From contig NC_065874.1 of assembly GCF_933775445.1 (NCBI RefSeq), positions 33,240,501 to 33,304,500 on the forward strand: a DNA stretch of 64,000 nucleotides, read 5' to 3'. The notes beneath the pieces are model-generated. The model was not told the DNA's origin. It saw only the letters and a list, made by a program, of their open reading frames with translations, and did not search any database. This document shows positions 38,935-50,453 of this stretch, in pieces. This stretch comes from Argentina anserina. Lineage: Eukaryota > Streptophyta > Magnoliopsida > Rosales > Rosaceae. The position numbers and the translations under genes are program-made. The stretch's first letter is position 1; every line of letters begins with the position of its first letter.

Positions 38935-39597
38935 CAGTGGCGGATCTTGGACGGGTGTTTAAGGGATGTTTGATATAGAATTGTAATTTATGGAGGATTT
39001 GAAATTTGACCGAAGGCAAAAATTTTTTTTTGATAATGTACTCAAAATACTATGTGATTCACTTTTGAACTGATTGTTTTACATTATCTGCATCAAAATA
39101 CCTCCAAACATATGTAACCGACGGTAGATGGAAAACAAACGTAGAAACCCAGAAATCCCAAATGGGAAAATCCCCAATTCAATCATGACATCCCGTGCTC
39201 ACTAGAGGAGTGGAGGCCGCGCATAATTTCTTAGTGGAATAGTGGAGTGAGTCCGATCTCAAATGCGATCTATCACTATAATTTAAGAATTAAGCTTTAG
39301 TTTTTAGGGTTAGATATTTAATTTTATGGAAAAAAAGAAGGGAAAAGAAGACACAAGAGATAAAAAGAAAAAAAAATTGGTGGTCCGTGTGAAATTAGAG
39401 AGCTTAGTGTGGGAGGAGATTATGTGTGGGTGTGTGTATGTGTAGATATTGGTGGAGGGATTGAGTGTGGGAGAGAATGGGAGAGAGTATGTGATGCTAG
39501 TCATAATTAAAAAAAAATTAATAATAATTTTTTTATCTTTCTAATTGACTTGTGATGCTTGAGCATCCCTAATCTTGCAATAAGATACGCCCCTAGA
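38935..39597. mobile_element. Putative CAGTGGCGGATC MITE immediately upstream of CslE-2
   Basis: Left end CAGTGGCGGATC resembles the reverse complement of the right end (TAGGGGCGTATC, 9 of 12). The flanks are GTATAAAG (38927-38934) and CTATAAAG (39598-39605), a 7/8 match of the length expected for hAT duplications. No coding capacity. Confidence 0.55.
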
Positions 39598-39612
39598 CTA
39601 TAAAGTATAAAC
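39598..39612 (+). promoter_or_regulatory. Likely TATA box of CslE-2
   Basis: CTATAAAGTATAAAC lies about 95-110 bp upstream of the chosen ATG, a normal position for a plant core promoter with a leader of about 70-80 bases. It may be partly the target duplication of the adjacent MITE. Confidence 0.45.
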
Positions 39613-39706
39613 ACAAACACGCATCTGGTACATGTCCCTGACATATAATACAGAGAAGCTCAGACAGAGAAAATATACAGAGAATAGAGAGCTGGATTGG
39701 CTTAAT

Positions 39707-42700
39707 ATGGGAGAGGGAGGGAATAGTTCACCATTGTTTGAGACGAAGAGGGCCAAGGGGATAGTTCTATATAGGCTTTTTGCTGCGTCTATCTTCGTAG
39801 GTATATGTTTGATCTGGGTTTACAGAGTGACTCACATTCCAGAAGATGGAAGGCTTGGCTGGATGGCTCTGCTTGGTGCTGAGTTATGGTTCGGGTTTTA
39901 CTGGCTCCTCACTCAAGCTTCCCGGTGGAACCGTGTGTATCGGCACACCTTCAAGGATGTGCTCTCAGAGAGGTAAGTACAGTAAACTTCTGTATGTTAT
40001 GTTGTTAGATTGTGGTTAAAATTATTAGATTGGAAAATGATATATGTAAGATTGTTCTTTCACTATGTTTAAGGATATATATATGCTTGAAATAGTGACA
40101 TCATATGTTATTAGATTGCAAATAGAATCACAAGCGTGATAGAATGATTGGTCTTGAAAATATGAGGTCATGATGCTCTCATTGTTAGTGTACTGTGAGT
40201 GCTATCAATTAGTTATCATTTTCTGGATGACAGATATGAGGATGAGTTGCCGGGAGTGGATGTATTCGTGTGCACGGCGGACCCGACTATAGAGCCGCCG
40301 ATGATGGTCATAAACACAGTTTTATCGATCATGGCTTATGACTACCCACCGGAGAAGCTTAGTGTGTATTTATCCGATGATGGCGGATCAGAACTTACAT
40401 ACTATGCTTTATTGGAAGCTGCTGAGTTTGCCAAGCACTGGATACCATATTGCAAGAAGTACAATGTGGAGCCAAGGTCACCTGCTGCTTACTTTGCCTC
40501 ACTAGCTTCTGATAATGCAGGGGATTTCACTCACATTAAGGTACTATTGTTAAGTCTTTATCTCTAATAATAAGGTCTAAACCAGATCTGGTCATTGCTA
40601 AAATTGGACAATGTCCCAATCTGGAAAGGATAAGATTGTAGGGTCAATATTGTTTGTTTTTGAAAATGGGGATGGGGTTCGGACCAAAAAGAAATAACAA
40701 GGAATTGATTGTTTTCTTTGTTGTATATATGGACTTTGAATTTGGACACTTCTTGGCAATGACAACCTTCCCTACAATACTAGATAATGATAAAAATTTG
40801 GTTAAATTTTTTATCCAATGTCAAAAAAAAAAAGAGTGATATTATTGTTCATCCTTGCCTTCCTACAGAAATTATACAAAGACATGGAGAATAAAATCGA
40901 AACTGCAGTGAAGTTAGGCAGCATTTCTGAAGAAGTACGATCAATATACAAAGGCTTTGCTAAGTGGAATTCATATTCATCTCGACGTGACCATGACACG
41001 GTTCTACAAGTACTGTATCAAGATCTCAATTTATTGATCATTATTAAGTATATTAATCTAAGGGAATCATAATTATGATACTAGAAATTTACTCCTAGCT
41101 ATGTTTCCTGTAGATAGTAATTGATGGGAGAGACTCAAATGCAAGACATACTGAAGGGTGTAGACTGCCAAACTTAGTGTATTTGGCTCGCGAAAAGCGA
41201 CCTCAATATCACCATAACTTCAAAGCCGGAGCTATGAATGCACTGGTATGCTGCACATTTCTTGTTAGAACTTTTAGAGTAGTCTTCGATATAACAAAGT
41301 TTTCATCATTAATTGTTTGTCATGGTGATCCTTAACTCATGCAGATAAGAATATCTTCAAACATTAGCAATGGGAAGGTTATCCTTAATGTAGACTGTGA
41401 TATGTATTCAAACAACTCTAAGGCCATAAGGGATGCTCTCTGCTTCTTAATGGATGAAGAAAAAGGCCATGAGATTGCATATGTACAGTTCCCACAAAAT
41501 TTCGAAAACGTTACCAAGAATGAGCTATATAGTTCTACACTACGAGTAATCAGCGAGGTATGCATTATTTTGCAATCATATTTGAATGGTGGGTATAGTT
41601 ACGTGATCTTATTTAATTTAACTCTCTTTGTTGGATCAAATGCAGGTGGAATTTCATGGTTTGGATGGTTATGGTGGTACTTTATACGTTGGAAGTGGAT
41701 GCTTTCACAGAAGAGATACTCTTTGTGGGAGGAAGTTCAACAAAGAATATAAGAGTGAGATGAAGTGGGAGAATAGGAAAGGAGAAGAAACCAGCATTCT
41801 AAAATTGGAAGAGAGTTGTAAAAGTCTAGCAAGTTGTACATTTGAAGAGAACACTCAATGGGGAAAAGAGGTCTCTATTCTCTCCCTTTCTCTCGCCCGC
41901 GCACAAACATAGTAAGTGCATAATAAGTTGACAAATGAGCCTGATCAGTTCTTATAATTTGCAGATGGGTTTGAAATATGGGTGCCCGGTTGAAGATGTT
42001 ATAACGGGGTTATCCATCCAATGCCGCGGATGGAAATCAGTGTACTGCAATCCAACAAGGCAAGCTTTCTTAGGAGTAGCTCCAACTACACTACCTCAAA
42101 CGCTTGTGCAGCACAAGAGATGGTCAGAAGGTGATTTTCGGATTTTGGTTTCTAAGTACAGTCCTGCATTGTATGGCCATGGAAAGATTAGTTTAGGCCT
42201 TCAGCTCGGATATTGCTGCTACTGCCTTTGGGCTCCAAATTGCTTGGCAGTACTATGTTACTCCATTCTCCCTTCACTCTACCTTCTTAGAGGCATCTCA
42301 GTATTCCCACAGGTAATAGTCCCCTCTGTCATTCCTTTTAACTTGTCACAATATTTTTTACAATGTAATATGTTTTGGGTTTTTCTTTTCGAATTAGATC
42401 ACAAGTCCCTGGTTCATACCATTTGCATATGTGATCATCGCCAAGTACTCTTGGAGCTTTGTGGAGTTTTTGTGGTCTGGTGGCACAATCTTGGGCTGGT
42501 GGAACGACCAAAGAATATGGCTATACAAAAGAACAAGCTCCTACTTATTTGCCTTCATGGATACCATACTGTATCTTCTGGGGTACTCAGATTCAGGGTT
42601 TGTAATAACAGCCAAGGTGGCCGATGAAGATGTGTCACAAAGATACGAGAAAGAGATTATGGAATTCGGATCCTCCTCTCCAATGTTCGTCATATTAGCA

Positions 42701-42955
42701 ACAGTGGCATTGCTCAATTTGTACTGCTTTGCTGGGTTTCTCAAGGAAGCAATCACTAGAAAAGGAACTGTTGAAGCTTATGATGAGACGATGGCTTTGC
42801 AAATTCTTTTATGTGGTGTTCTAATTGTCATCAACCTGCCGTTGTATGAAGCCCTTTACTTGAGGCAGGACAATGGGAAAATGCCAAGTTCTGTGGTATT
42901 TAAGTCGATGGCATTTGCCGCACTAACTTGTGTATTTACTCAAGTCTTGTTCTAA
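39707..42955 (+). CDS. Cellulose synthase-like protein E (CslE-2)
   Basis: Eight exons: 39707-39972, 40234-40540, 40869-41009, 41114-41245, 41345-41557, 41646-41870, 41965-42312 and 42398-42955; 729 residues. The start [18 protein letters not shown] matches the other copies; an in-frame ATG at 39632 would add 25 residues without family support. GT2 motifs are intact: [25 protein letters not shown] and QHKRWSEG. Membrane segments lie near residues 20-45 and 50-75 and in the last third (from [21 protein letters not shown] to the C-terminal [12 protein letters not shown]). The conserved [20 protein letters not shown] segment is present. It runs convergently with CslE-3, with about 320 bp between the stops. 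Confidence 0.93.
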
Positions 42956-43275
42956 TTTGAATAACGAGCTGTAACAACAGCATCTATATATAGTCTTGTA
43001 TCAAAACCTCATACGCTCTATTGAGTCTATTCCACGGTTTCAAGGAAGTAAGAAGGTTGAGTCCAATATAAAATATCGAGATTAATTATAATACAGTTGA
43101 TTAAGAAGCATGCAGCATCTATCTATGTACATAAACTCGCTCAGGAAAACACCCAATAATCTTTCCATACTTACAAGAAAGTAATTGAAAGACACAAATT
43201 GTTAACACGATCTGAAATATTACGGGTCACAGATGGAGCCTACATTCTTAGTATAAAGCATCTCGATCTCATGCA

Positions 43276-45319
43276 TTAATACAAAACCTTAAAACAAATA
43301 CAAGCAAATCCAGCAAATGCCATTGACTTGAATGCTGTGCTCGGGAGCTTTCCCTTGTCCTTTCTTAGGTATAGAGCTTCGTATAACGGTAGGTTAATGA
43401 TAATCAAAACCACACATAGGAGAATCTGCAAGCACATTGTCTCATAAACTTCTGTAGTGCTTTTTGTTCCGGTGATTGTTTCCTTCACGAACCAAGCAAA
43501 GCAGTATACATTGAGCAATGCAAGTGATGCAAGCACGGTAAACATTGGCGACGAGCTCCCGAATTCCATGATCTCTTTCTCATAGCGTTCGGACACGTCT
43601 TCATCGGCCACCTTGGCTGTTATCGCAAATGCTGAATGGCTGTATCCGAGCTTGTGCACAATGGTGTCGATGAAGGCAAATAGGTATGAAGATGTTCTCT
43701 GGTAAAGCCATATACGCTGGTCGTTCCACCAACCTAAGTTCGTGCCTCCACACGAGAGATACTCCACAAAGCTCCCAATGTACTTAGCAGTTATAGCATA
43801 TGCAAATGGTATGAACCATCGGCTTGAAATCTAATTAGACATACATGTCATGCAAAATCTATATCAGAGAAATTGTGAATATACTGTACGTGTATAATCG
43901 ATGTACGTACGTTAGAGTTAGAGTTTCGGACTTATGCTAATCTTGTGATATATTAACACCAATAAATTATAATGCAATAACTAGATTCTAGAGCATTAAT
44001 TTTACAATGTAAATCTATTGTGGAAAAACTTTAGTGATCATGAGCTATAGTGTATTATCGAGGTACGTTAGAGTTAGAGTTTCGGACTTTTGCTAATCTT
44101 GTGATATATCAACACCAAGAAATTATAATGCAATAACTAGATTCTAGAGCATTAATTTTACGCGTAAATCTATTGTGGGAAAACTATAGTGATTATGAGC
44201 TATACCTGAGGAAATAAAGATGTGCCTCTAAGGAGGTAAAGTGAGGGAAGAGTGGAGTAAATTAGTGTTGCCCAGCAATTGACTGCCCATAAGTTGTAGC
44301 GATGATAGCCAAGTTGATGGCCTAAGCTAATCTTTCCATGGCCATGCCATACAGGATTGTACTTAGACAGCGTAATCTGAAGGTTGCCATCTCCCCATCT
44401 CTTATGCATCACAAGTGCCTGAAGCAATGTGGTTGGAGATAAACCTAAGAAAGCTTTTCTTGGTGGATTGCAATTCACTGATTTCCATCCTCGGCATTGG
44501 ATTGATAGTCCTGTTATCACATCTTCAACCGGACACCCATATTTCACACCCATCTGCAAATCACATAACTTTTGTCTGAACTTAAAAAAAAAAAAAAGTA
44601 CTGCTGCAAATTAAATTTGTTTATACATGATCGAGTTTAAGTGAATATGAATATAGTACGTACGCTTGGAGCGAGAGAATACCTCATTTCCCCATTGTGT
44701 GCTCTCTTCAGATGTACAACTAGCAAGAATTTTCGACCTTTGTTCTAATTCATGGATGCCAATTTGTTCTCATACATGTCACAGTCTACATTAAGTAGCA
44801 ACTTCCCATTGCTAATGTTTGACGATACCCTAATCTGCAATTTGCAAAAGGTTGCACCTGTTATGTCAACCCTACTCGCACACGTACGTAAATACTGTTA
44901 ATTTAGTATGTTACGTATATATGTTGTTTACCAGAGCATTCATAGCACCAGCTTTGAAGTTATGGTGAACGTGGGGTCTCTTCTCCCGAGCCAAATACAC
45001 CAAAGTCGGCAACACACACCCTTCGACGTCTCTTGCATTTGGGTCTCTTCCATCAATTACTATCTGAGATTTAAAAAAAAAAGTTCAACTAGTTTAAAAC
45101 ATCTTGCACTAAATGGTGATATCCAGTTCTTTGATCAGTCAATAATAGTAAATCAAGATATATATCAAAACACCATACTTGAAGAATGGTGTCATGGTCA
45201 CGTTTTGATGAATACGAGTCCCACTGAGAAAAGCCTTTGTGTTTTGATCTTACTTCTTCCGAAATCCGGCATAGCTTCACTGCATTTTCAATTTTGGTGG
45301 CCATCTCCTCGTATAGTTT
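43276..45319 (-). pseudogene. CslE-3, truncated and internally deleted pseudogene
   Basis: Recognisable minus-strand pieces: exon 3 (45179-45319, KLYEEMATKIENAVKL), exon 4 (44932-45063, [16 protein letters not shown]), an exon 5/6 fusion (44683-44834), exon 7 (44206-44553, [15 protein letters not shown]) and exon 8 (43276-43830). Exons 1 and 2, which carry the N-terminal membrane segments and the SDDGG motif, are absent upstream; a MITE and LTR-like sequence lie there instead. In the fusion piece, coding sequence reads to DCDMY and then jumps at about 44770 directly into the end of exon 6, out of frame, giving a stop within a few codons. Exons 3, 4, 7 and 8 are individually open, so the inactivation may be recent. 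Closest relative in the window is CslE-4. Confidence 0.9.
43899..44205. repeat. 156-bp tandem duplication in CslE-3 intron 7
   Basis: Two consecutive copies share GTTAGAGTTAGAGTTTCGGA (starts 43911 and 44067), ATAATGCAATAACTAGATTC and TAGAGCATTAATTTTAC with few differences. The second copy ends at the exon 7 donor. Confidence 0.85.
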
Positions 45320-45468
45320 CTACAACAATATTTGATGACAAAAAATAATTCTTTAATGGAACTTCAAGTTTTAGCCTCTCTACCTTAAGAACCTTATAAT
45401 ACTAGCTGGGTGGCCTAAAAAGAAAGTTAAGAGATCTTATTTGCAAGATAAATTATCAGGTTGACATT

Positions 45469-45983
45469 CAGTGGCGGATCCAGGATGAAATGGTTACCCA
45501 AGCTTCAAAAAAAGTCTATTACATAAAGAAGAATATAGTGTATTTTTTAGTCTATATGGCCTTACGGTATGATTTTTTGAGTTGATGAAATTTTCATTTA
45601 GCCAATAAGTATTGGAAAAATGACCGGCATTCAAATCTTATTAGCAGGTGACAATGTTTTTTAGTGAAGCGAAACTTCATTTTGTTATCAAAGTACTGCA
45701 GCACCATAAGAACAATAATGTAACCTAAAACTAAAAACCAAACCCAGATGTAAAACAACAAACAAGATAAACTTCATTACATGCCCAAGTTCTAATTGAT
45801 AAGACTAAGGAGGACTGACAAGAACAAAATAAAATGCTTTTAGGGGGAGTTGAACCTAGCACCCCTGAATTAACATAATCAAGCCTAACCAATGAATGCA
45901 AGTAGGTATGGTAGGTTAATTATGTTTTACAAATATCCCACCAGGGCTTAAGCCCTAGTAAGACTAGCCTAAATCCGCCACTG
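45469..45983. mobile_element. CAGTGGCGGATCC-type MITE upstream of CslE-3
   Basis: Begins CAGTGGCGGATCCAGG and ends with the near-complement AAATCCGCCACTG, giving an imperfect terminal repeat of about 12 bp. Length 515 bp, non-coding. An exact target duplication is not evident. It sits where exons 1-2 of CslE-3 would be expected. Confidence 0.65.
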
Positions 45984-45999
45984 TTTTATACAGTAATAC

Positions 46000-48900
46000 A
46001 TGAATAGTAAATAAGTAAACAATATGTACTCGTATAGAAATACATGAATAGTAAATGCGTGAATATTCACAGTGAATAGTACTCAGTGAACAGTAACCGA
46101 TTATTACTGTTTCGGCATTTAAACGTTTACGAAATGTTTCTAAATTCTTTTCTTATCTTTTCAAGGTGATCGATAAATCAAGGAAAGGAATTATCTTCAG
46201 AAATTGTAGAATTACGCTCGAGTCGATAAGGTAAGTAAAATCTCATATATTTACGAATCTACCCTTATGGAGATTAAAGATTTTGCAAGAGTTTTTAATA
46301 TTGAATTACGACATGTATACGATATAGTGGATTACATATATATTGTATAAATGGTAATAAGTACATATATATAGTTCGCTATATTATATACTGTTATGAA
46401 TTCATTGGAATTGGTCATTTCGATGACGAGAATTATATATTGAGCATGTGATTTAATTTGTACAATATGAGGTGTGATTATTGTACGTGGTTTTAACATG
46501 GTGTTTGTTAAAACGTTTTGTCTTCGGACGTGTTTATGAAATATGACATGTATATGATATAGCGGATTATATATATTGTATAAATGGTAAATAGGTACAT
46601 ATATATATATAGTTTGCTATATAATATACTGTTATGATTTTATCGTGATGATGTCATTTTGATGACGAGATTTTATATCGAGCATGTGATTTTGATTTGT
46701 ACAATATGAGGTGTGATTATTGTACGTGATTTTAACATGGAGATTGTTAAAATGTTGATTTGTCTTCGGACTTGATTTTTGTACAATATGATGTGAGATT
46801 ATTGTACGTGTTTGGCAAGTCGGAACCTAGCCTTTGGCCGGGCGAAAGTTACGATACAGTTAGAGCTCTAGTCTGTCTGCCGGAGTACTGCATGTGAGGT
46901 AACGGGTGGTTATCGGCTCATGAGTACTCATATTGTTTTGGATGTTGGGTAGCGGGTGGTTACTCAATATCGGCGGTGTACTACGTGAGGGGTAACAGAT
47001 GTGTACCAGCGTTCATTAGTACCCGTATTATAAATGTATTTGGGTAACCAGAAGGGTTGCCCGATTTCTCATGAGCACTTTCATTTCATATATTTTTGAG
47101 ACAACCCGATGGGCCGTCCATTGACTCATGAGTACATTTATATTTGTTGATTTGTGATTTTTCGTATATATTGATATGCGAATTATATTTTCATTTTACT
47201 CATACGAGCTATAAGCTTACCGGGTTTGTGTTTATAATCCCGGTGCACCAATTCGATGGTGTAGGAGATAATTCCGCAGGTGTTGACTAGTAGAGATTGA
47301 GAGACGACTCCGGAGTCTCGAAGTTATTCATTATCCTGCTTGTGGTGTGGTTTTCATTTCACAATTGTGTGTGAGAATTTGTGAGGATTTATTGGTGAGT
47401 TTTGTGAGAGATTGTGAGGATTATTACATTTCTATTTTATGTAATGTTGAATTATAAATTTGGTTTGTAATAATTGGTTTTCTGAGTTGTATTGAGAACT
47501 CAGTGATGATCCGTTGTGCATTTAAAATGATTTCGATTCGTTGAGATTGTTTTGGTGTTTCACGACTTTAAAATTTTGAGTTTTTAAGCTCAAAATTTTA
47601 GGGTCGTTACACACTCTCTCTCCCTGCAACTCTCTCTCCCTCTCGACCCGACCCCCTCTCAAAAAATTCCCTTCACCGATCTTGCGACTCTGGCCGGCAT
47701 GGCTCTCACCACCAGTCCCAAGACCGCCACAAGCTCGATTGTTCCAACCCCCGGGCGAGACGCGTCCTCCCTCGTCGCCGTGAAGCCTCGCCGACAAGCG
47801 GCGATTTCTGGAAAACCTCACCGTTGATTCAAGCTTCGCCGCCGGTGAATGGAGCCATAGATACTCGTAAATCGACCCTTGGGTGGAGTGTAGCGCGAAA
47901 TTAGAACTCAAATCGGAGGTTTTAGCGTCGGAGGTGAGCTTGGGAACTCCGAAACTTTCCGACGACATTCCGGCCAATCCCGACGATCTGGGTTGCAACG
48001 AAGGTATGGTTGTGATCACCTCTGCATATTCTTCATCTTTCATATTGAGTGTTTGTGATATTGTTGAGTTTTGGGCGGAGTTGTAGGACGTGACGTGTGT
48101 CGCCGTCTGTGGCGGCGCGTGGGTGGTTGTGGAGGTGCAGAGAGGAGGAGAATAAATGGGAGAGTTTTGGGCAGCGATGGGCAAACCACGCGCGCCGGTT
48201 CGGGCGGCGCGTGAGCTCCATGCGCTGCTACTGTGGGTGGCTGCCGGAGTGTGGCGTGTGAATAGTGATTCCGAACAATAATTTTTATGTAAAAAGTAAT
48301 TTTATGTACGATAAATTATAAAAAGTAATTTTCTGTACGGTAAAAGTAATTTCTGTATAGTAAATTGTAAAAATAAATTCTGAGCAGTAAATGTAAAACT
48401 AATTTACATACAGTAATTGTAAAAGTAATTTTCTGAATAGTAAATCGGTGATTAATATTTACTGAAACAGTAATTACAATGAAACAGTACATTGGTGTAC
48501 ATGAATACGTAAATAGTATGTATATGTACAGTAATATGTGAACAATATTTATGTGAACAGTAATTACGTAAAAACCGTAATTTGCTGAACAGTAACATTA
48601 GTACTGATTTGGCATTTGAAGTTTTACGTAACGTTTCTAACCACTTTATTATACAACTAGGTGATCGACAAAACAAGTGAAGAATTTGCTTTCGGCATTC
48701 TAGAAATTACGCTCAGGAAAATAAGATGAGTAAATCTCACTATGATGAGTCTACCCTTAGCGGTGATTCATAATTACGCTTTATTTAAAAGATCGAACTA
48801 TGATATGTATATGATATAGTGGGTTGTGTATGTGTATAAATGGTAATTACGATACATATATATGAGTTGCTATACTATATACTGTCATATTCATATTTCC

Positions 48901-49325
48901 AAATGAGTTCAGTTATAGCACCAATGTTGATTTTATTTGAGCATGAGTCGCTTGTCTTTTTGTACAATAACATTTGAGGATTGTTTGTACGTGGTTTTAA
49001 TTTGAGTCATGTTAAAACGTTTTTTTCTGTCTTCGGACGTATTGGCATATCGAAATCTAGACTTAGCCGGGCGACAGTTACGATTCAGTTAGAGCTCTAG
49101 TCTGTCTGCTGGTGTACTGCATGAGGGGTAACATATGGGTAACCTGGGTCTCATGAGTACCCATATTTTTTGTGATATTGGGTAACAGATGGGTTACCAA
49201 ATGTCTGACGGCGTACTGCATGAGGGCTGACAAATGAATACCTGAGTCTCATGAGTACCCGTATTATAAATGTATTTGGATAAACATATGAGTTGTCCAA
49301 TTTCTCATGAGCACTTACATATATG
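46000..49325 (-). mobile_element. Degenerate non-autonomous LTR-like element
   Basis: Two diverged same-orientation segments match: about 46100-47100 and about 48560-49320 share a GTGATCGA(T/C)AAA block, TACGCTC...GTAAATCTCA, TAGAGCTCTAGTCTGTCTGC and ATTTCTCATGAGCACTT. In minus orientation the first would be a 3' LTR starting TGTAACGACCCTAAAATTTT at 47613, a form of LTR start common in plant Gypsy-type elements. The second would be a 5' LTR that lost its first ~500 bp. Between them (47614-48440) is a GC-rich then AT-rich region without gag or pol. The left end is not resolved. Many ACAGTAAT motifs occur near both inner ends. Confidence 0.5.
46310..46779. repeat. 235-bp tandem duplication inside the LTR-like segment
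   Basis: Two copies beginning GACATGTATA at 46310 and 46545 share the TATAAATGGTAA, TACTGTTATGA, GAGCATGTGATTT and GTACAATATGAGGTGTGATT blocks, with moderate divergence. Confidence 0.75.
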
Positions 49326-50453
49326 TCTTATGAGAGTTTCAAATCGAGCTAATATTTCAACATTCTTAGTATAAACTATAAATATCTCTCACGTATCAAT
49401 ATAAAAATTTGAAACAGAAACAAGCTAATCCAGCAAATGCCATTGACTTGAATGCTACAGAACTGGGCAGCTTTCCCTTACGCAAATAGTATGTATATGT
49501 ACAGTAATATGTTAACAATATTTATGTGAACAGTAATTATGTAAAAACCGTAATTTGCTGAACAGTAACATTAGTACTGATTTGGCATTTGAAGTTTTAC
49601 GTAACGTTTCTAACCACTTTATTATACAACTAGGTGATCGACAAAACAAGTGAAGAATTTGCTTTCGGCATTCTAGAAATTACGCTCAGGAAAATAAGAT
49701 GAGTAAATCTCACTATGATGAGTCTACCCTTAGCGGTGATTCATAATTACGCTTTATTTAAAAGATCGAACTATGATATGTATATGATATAGTGGGTTGT
49801 GTATGTGTATAAATGGTAATTACGATACATATATATGAGTTGCTATACTATATACTGTCATATTCATATTTCCAAATGAGTTCAGTTATAGCACCAATGT
49901 TGATTTTATTTGAGCATGAGTCGCTTGTCTTTTTGTACAATAACATTTGAGGATTGTTTGTACGTGGTTTTAATTTGAGTCATGTTAAAACGTTTTTTTC
50001 TGTCTTCGGACGTATTGGCATATCGAAATCTAGACTTAGCCGGGCGACAGTTACGATTCAGTTAGAGCTCTAGTCTGTCTGCTGGTGTACTGCATGAGGG
50101 GTAACATATGGGTAACCTGGGTCTCATGAGTACCCATATTTTTTGTGATATTGGGTAACAGATGGGTTACCAAATGTCTGACGGCGTACTGCATGAGGGC
50201 TAACAAATGAATACCTGAGTCTCATGAGTACCCGTATTATAAATGTATTTGGATAAACATATGAGTTGTCCAATTTCTCATGAGCACTTACATATATGTC
50301 TTATGAGAGTTTCAAATCGAGCTAATATTTCAACATTCTTAGTATAAACTATAAATATCTCTCACGTATCAATATAAAAATTTGAAACAGAAACAAGCTA
50401 ATCCAGCAAATGCCATTGACTTGAATGCTACAGAACTTGGCAGCTTTCCCTTG
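48508..50453. repeat. 973-bp near-identical tandem duplication including the CslE-4 3' end
   Basis: 48508-49480 is repeated at 49481-50453 with constant offset 973 and only about six visible substitutions. The unit holds part of the LTR-like element, the CslE-4 3' flank and about the last 85 bp of CslE-4 coding sequence. The left copy therefore carries an orphan CslE 3' terminus (about 49396-49480), and the intact gene continues from the right copy. High identity implies a recent event or an assembly artefact. Confidence 0.93.

Noticed and set aside
39632..39706. In-frame upstream ATG extending CslE-2 by 25 residues
   Set aside because: The paralogues start at MGEE/MGEG, and the extension has no similarity to other CslE N-termini.
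47522..48184. 220-codon minus-strand open frame in a GC-rich island
   Set aside because: It lies within the LTR-like relic between the two repeated blocks, runs across the proposed LTR boundary and has low-complexity ends; no recognisable domain.
48260..48600. Repeated ACAGTAAT / GTAAAAGTAATTTT motifs resembling a spaced repeat array
   Set aside because: Spacing and sequence are irregular, the genome is eukaryotic, and the motifs belong to the LTR-like element; not a CRISPR array.
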